From: CAYWKS01 sp964458935
Lineage (GTDB): Bacteria > Planctomycetota > Phycisphaerae > Phycisphaerales > Zrk34
Assembly (NCBI GenBank): GCA_964458935.1
Contig: CAYWKS010000037.1
Span: 1 to 25,904, forward strand
Direction: 5' to 3'
DNA: 25,904 bases
In this document: positions 24,005 to 25,904 of the stretch, one piece after another
Numbering within the stretch: the first letter of the stretch is position 1
Layout of the letters: every line of letters begins with the position of its first letter
The notes under the pieces: model-generated
Seen by the model: only the letters and a program-made list of their open reading frames with translations
Databases searched by the model: none
What the model was told of the DNA's origin: nothing
Program-made: the position numbers and the translations under genes

Positions 24005-24610
24005 TTAGTCCTGCAACTGCTCGATCGACGTCGCGCCCAGCTCCTCCAGCAGCCGCCGGGTCCGGTCGCCCTCGTACAGCGGGTCGTCCCGCTCGATCGC
24101 GATGAAGAACCGGTCGTTGGTCACGCGGCGGAAGCGGGCGCTCTTGAACACCGGGTGGTGCAACCGCGGCAGCCGGTTCAGCCCCAGCATGCCCAGGAAC
24201 GCCCCGAACGCCGACAGGAGGATCGTCACCTCGAACGTGACCGGGATGAACGCCGGGCCCGAGGCGTACGGCTTGCCGGAGAAGATGATCTTGTAGCCCT
24301 GGAAGATCGTGGGCACGCCGTCGATCTCCGTGGCGTTGATGTACAACTGCATCGCGATCCCGATCGCCGCGCCCGTCAGCCCGCACAGCAGCACGATGAA
24401 CGGCAGCATCGTCGGCCTCAGGCCCATCGCCCGGTTGAGCCCGTGGACGGGGAACGGGGTGAAGCAGTCCCACATCGCGAACCCCGCGTGCCGAACGCCC
24501 CGCGCCGCGTGCATCAGCGTGTCCACGTCCTCGAACTCGGCGAGCAACCCGTAGACGCGGGGCTCGCTCGCGCCTTCGCCGGGGCCTGGTTGTGCGTTGC
24601 GTTCACTCAT
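24005..24610 (-). CDS. actD: Alternative complex III subunit ActD
   Basis: This 201-residue protein is a DUF3341 member. Residues 19-40 form a short ferredoxin-like fold start, then the signature WDCFTPFPVHGL (47-58) and AMGLRPT, followed by two membrane helices (about 68-90 and 122-143). The C-terminus is soluble and charged. ActD contacts ActC and ActF on the inner face of the complex. The gene follows actC after an 89-base spacer with two strong hairpins. Confidence 0.94.
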   Translation of the reverse strand: MSERNAQPGPGEGASEPRVYGLLAEFEDVDTLMHAARGVRHAGFAMWDCFTPFPVHGLNRAMGLRPTMLPFIVLLCGLTGAAIGIAMQLYINATEIDGVPTIFQGYKIIFSGKPYASGPAFIPVTFEVTILLSAFGAFLGMLGLNRLPRLHHPVFKSARFRRVTNDRFFIAIERDDPLYEGDRTRRLLEELGATSIEQLQD

Positions 24611-24635
24611 GGCTCAACATTCGTTGCTCGATACA

Positions 24636-24677
24636 CGGGCCGGCGTCCGGCCCGCCCGGCCGGGGTCTTGCCCCGGC
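24636..24677. other. Two adjacent strong hairpins in the actC-actD spacer
   Basis: First hairpin: CGGGCCGG (24636-24643) and CCGGCCCG (24647-24654) with a 3-base loop. Second: GCCGGGG (24659-24665) and CCCCGGC (24671-24677) with a 5-base loop. Both stems are perfect and only four bases separate them. They lie between the end of actC and the start of actD in the 89-base gap. No T-run follows on the minus strand, so they probably act on message stability or processing, not termination. Confidence 0.55.
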
Positions 24678-24699
24678 GAGGGCCCTTTCGACCGATCGG

Positions 24700-25904
24700 C
24701 TACGGCACGCGGTAGTCGCCGGTCTGCGAATCGTCGGCCCGGACGTCTTCGTAGTGCCTGGTGCCGTGCCCGGCGTGCGCCGCGGGCATCACGCTCTTCA
24801 CCTCCGCCATCGCCACGACCGGGCCGAACCGCACGAACAGGAGGAACAGCGTGAAGAACAGCCCGAAGCTGCCGACGAGCATCGCGATGTCCACCCACGT
24901 GGGCACGAACAGCCCCCAGCTCGACGGCACGAAGTCGCGGACCAGCGACGTGATGATGATCACGAACCGCTCGAACCACATGCCCACGTTCACGAGCACG
25001 GCCACGACCCAGACGAGCATCGGGTTGGTCCGCACCTTCTTGAACCAGAGCACGTGGATGCTGACGACGTTGCAGAAGATCATGAGGAAGAACGCCCAGC
25101 CGTAGGGCCCGAACATGCGGTTGAGGAAGGCGAACTGCTCCCACTTCACGCCGGAGTACCAGGCGGTGAACAGCTCGACCCCGTAGGCGTAGCCGACGAT
25201 CATGCCGGTGGCGAGCATGACCTTGGCCATGTTCTCGATGTGGCGGAGGGTGATGATGTGTTCCAGGCCGAACCACTTGCGGCAGGGGATGGCGAGCACG
25301 AGCACCATGGCGAACCCGCCGAAGATCGCGCCGGCGACGAAGTACGGGGGGAAGATGGTGGTGTGCCACCCGGGCAGTTGCGCGACGGCAAAGTCGAAGC
25401 TCACGACGCTGTGGACCGAGAGCACGAGGGGGGTCGCCAGCGCCGCGAGCAGCAGGTAGGCCCGCTCGTAGCGCTGCCAGGCGCGGTTGGACCCGGTCCA
25501 GCCCAGGGCGAGCAGCCCATAGACGACCTGCCGCACGCGGTCCTTCGACCGGTCACGCAGGGTCGCCAGGTCGGGGATCATGCCCATGTACCAGAACAGC
25601 AAGGAGACGGTCGCGTAGGTGCTGACCGCGAACACGTCCCAGAGCAGCGGCGAGCGGAAGTTGGGCCACATCGCCATCTGGTTGGGGTAGGGCGCGAGCC
25701 AGTACGCCAGCCACGCCCGCCCGACGTGGATGCCCGGGAACAGCCCCGCGCAGACGACCGCGAAGATCGTCATCGCCTCGGCGAAGCGGTTGATGCCCGT
25801 CCGCCAGTTCTGCCGGAACAGGAACAGGATCGCGCTGATCAGCGTGCCCGCGTGGCCGATGCCGACCCAGAACACGAAGTTGACGATCGGGAAGCCCCAG
25901 GCGA
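24700..25904 (-). CDS. actC: Alternative complex III membrane subunit ActC, C-terminal part (5' end outside window)
   Basis: The frame is open to the window edge; the residues before the first in-frame GTG read AWGFPIVNF, which belongs to the conserved core, so the real start lies outside. About 400 residues are visible. Family segments include FVFWVGIGHAGTLISAILFL (near the edge), FAVSTYATVSLLFWYMGMIPD, VSFDFAVAQLPGWHTTIFPPYFVAGAI and MWFERFVIIITSL. ActC is the large NrfD-like subunit thought to hold the quinol site and take part in proton translocation. About eight helices are present here, ending in a soluble tail with HAGHGTRHYEDVRADD. It is the first visible gene of the respiratory locus; actA and actB should lie beyond the right edge. 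Confidence 0.95.
   Translation of the reverse strand, partial: AWGFPIVNFVFWVGIGHAGTLISAILFLFRQNWRTGINRFAEAMTIFAVVCAGLFPGIHVGRAWLAYWLAPYPNQMAMWPNFRSPLLWDVFAVSTYATVSLLFWYMGMIPDLATLRDRSKDRVRQVVYGLLALGWTGSNRAWQRYERAYLLLAALATPLVLSVHSVVSFDFAVAQLPGWHTTIFPPYFVAGAIFGGFAMVLVLAIPCRKWFGLEHIITLRHIENMAKVMLATGMIVGYAYGVELFTAWYSGVKWEQFAFLNRMFGPYGWAFFLMIFCNVVSIHVLWFKKVRTNPMLVWVVAVLVNVGMWFERFVIIITSLVRDFVPSSWGLFVPTWVDIAMLVGSFGLFFTLFLLFVRFGPVVAMAEVKSVMPAAHAGHGTRHYEDVRADDSQTGDYRVP

Noticed and set aside
22083..24715. Plus-strand open frames of 371 and 458 codons opposite actF, actE and actD
   Set aside because: Shadows of conserved membrane and cytochrome genes; composition is non-protein-like.

Overview
The window is GC-rich bacterial chromosome with no tRNA, rRNA, insertion sequence or CRISPR array that I could see. 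The gene set points to Planctomycetota, most likely a Phycisphaerae relative, although no single gene proves it. The pointers are a XylR-type AraC regulator beside a secreted EPFDYTAG-type protein, a sulfatase with planctomycete-like layout, a DUF1802 protein, and an alternative complex III (ACIII)-SCO-caa3 oxidase locus. This assignment is an inference from family knowledge; no database was searched.

Layout. Positions 1-1524 hold a divergent pair: the 5' end of a secreted protein gene on the minus strand and an AraC-type sensor-regulator on the plus strand. Positions 1665-4380 hold cydA and cydB, a cytochrome bd oxidase, followed by an aldo/keto reductase (4431-5639) whose C-terminal ferredoxin-like domain has lost its cysteines. 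Positions 5654-7936 form a minus-strand operon read right to left: an ABC ATPase, a FetB-type permease, a 77-residue zinc-ribbon membrane protein and a small lipoprotein. Positions 8013-10967 carry an M48 lipoprotein protease and a membrane-anchored SurA/PpiD-like protein on the plus strand. A stand-alone tRNA-binding domain (10990-11340, minus) is divergent from a sulfatase (11473-13140, plus). A roughly 590-base stretch without a convincing gene, rich in repeats, precedes trpB2 (13733-15103) and a DUF1802 gene (15105-15722).

Positions 15742-25904 are one co-directional minus-strand respiratory locus, read right to left: actC (cut by the window edge), actD, actE, actF, a small one-helix protein that may be ActG, a SCO copper chaperone, caa3 oxidase subunit II with a fused cytochrome c, subunit I (A2-type, Tyr-Ser motif), subunit III, subunit IV, and a second subunit-III-family protein. 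Several junctions are 4-base ATGA or GTGA overlaps, which indicates translational coupling. Together these genes would oxidise quinol in ACIII, pass electrons through the ActE and CoxB haem c domains, and reduce oxygen at the caa3 oxidase. CydAB gives a second, probably high-affinity, quinol-oxidising route.

The most unusual points are: the aldo/keto reductase with a cysteine-free relic of a [4Fe-4S] domain; a His/Gly/Ala/Pro-rich insertion of about 115 residues inside oxidase subunit III; an insertion of about 55 residues in CydA after the GRQPW motif; a sulfatase with no visible signal peptide, a CAPNR active-site motif and a chitobiase-like C-terminal domain; a hairpin that would hide the ribosome binding site of the SurA/PpiD-like gene; and the repeat-rich spacer upstream of trpB2. 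I did not find a clearly new multi-gene system.
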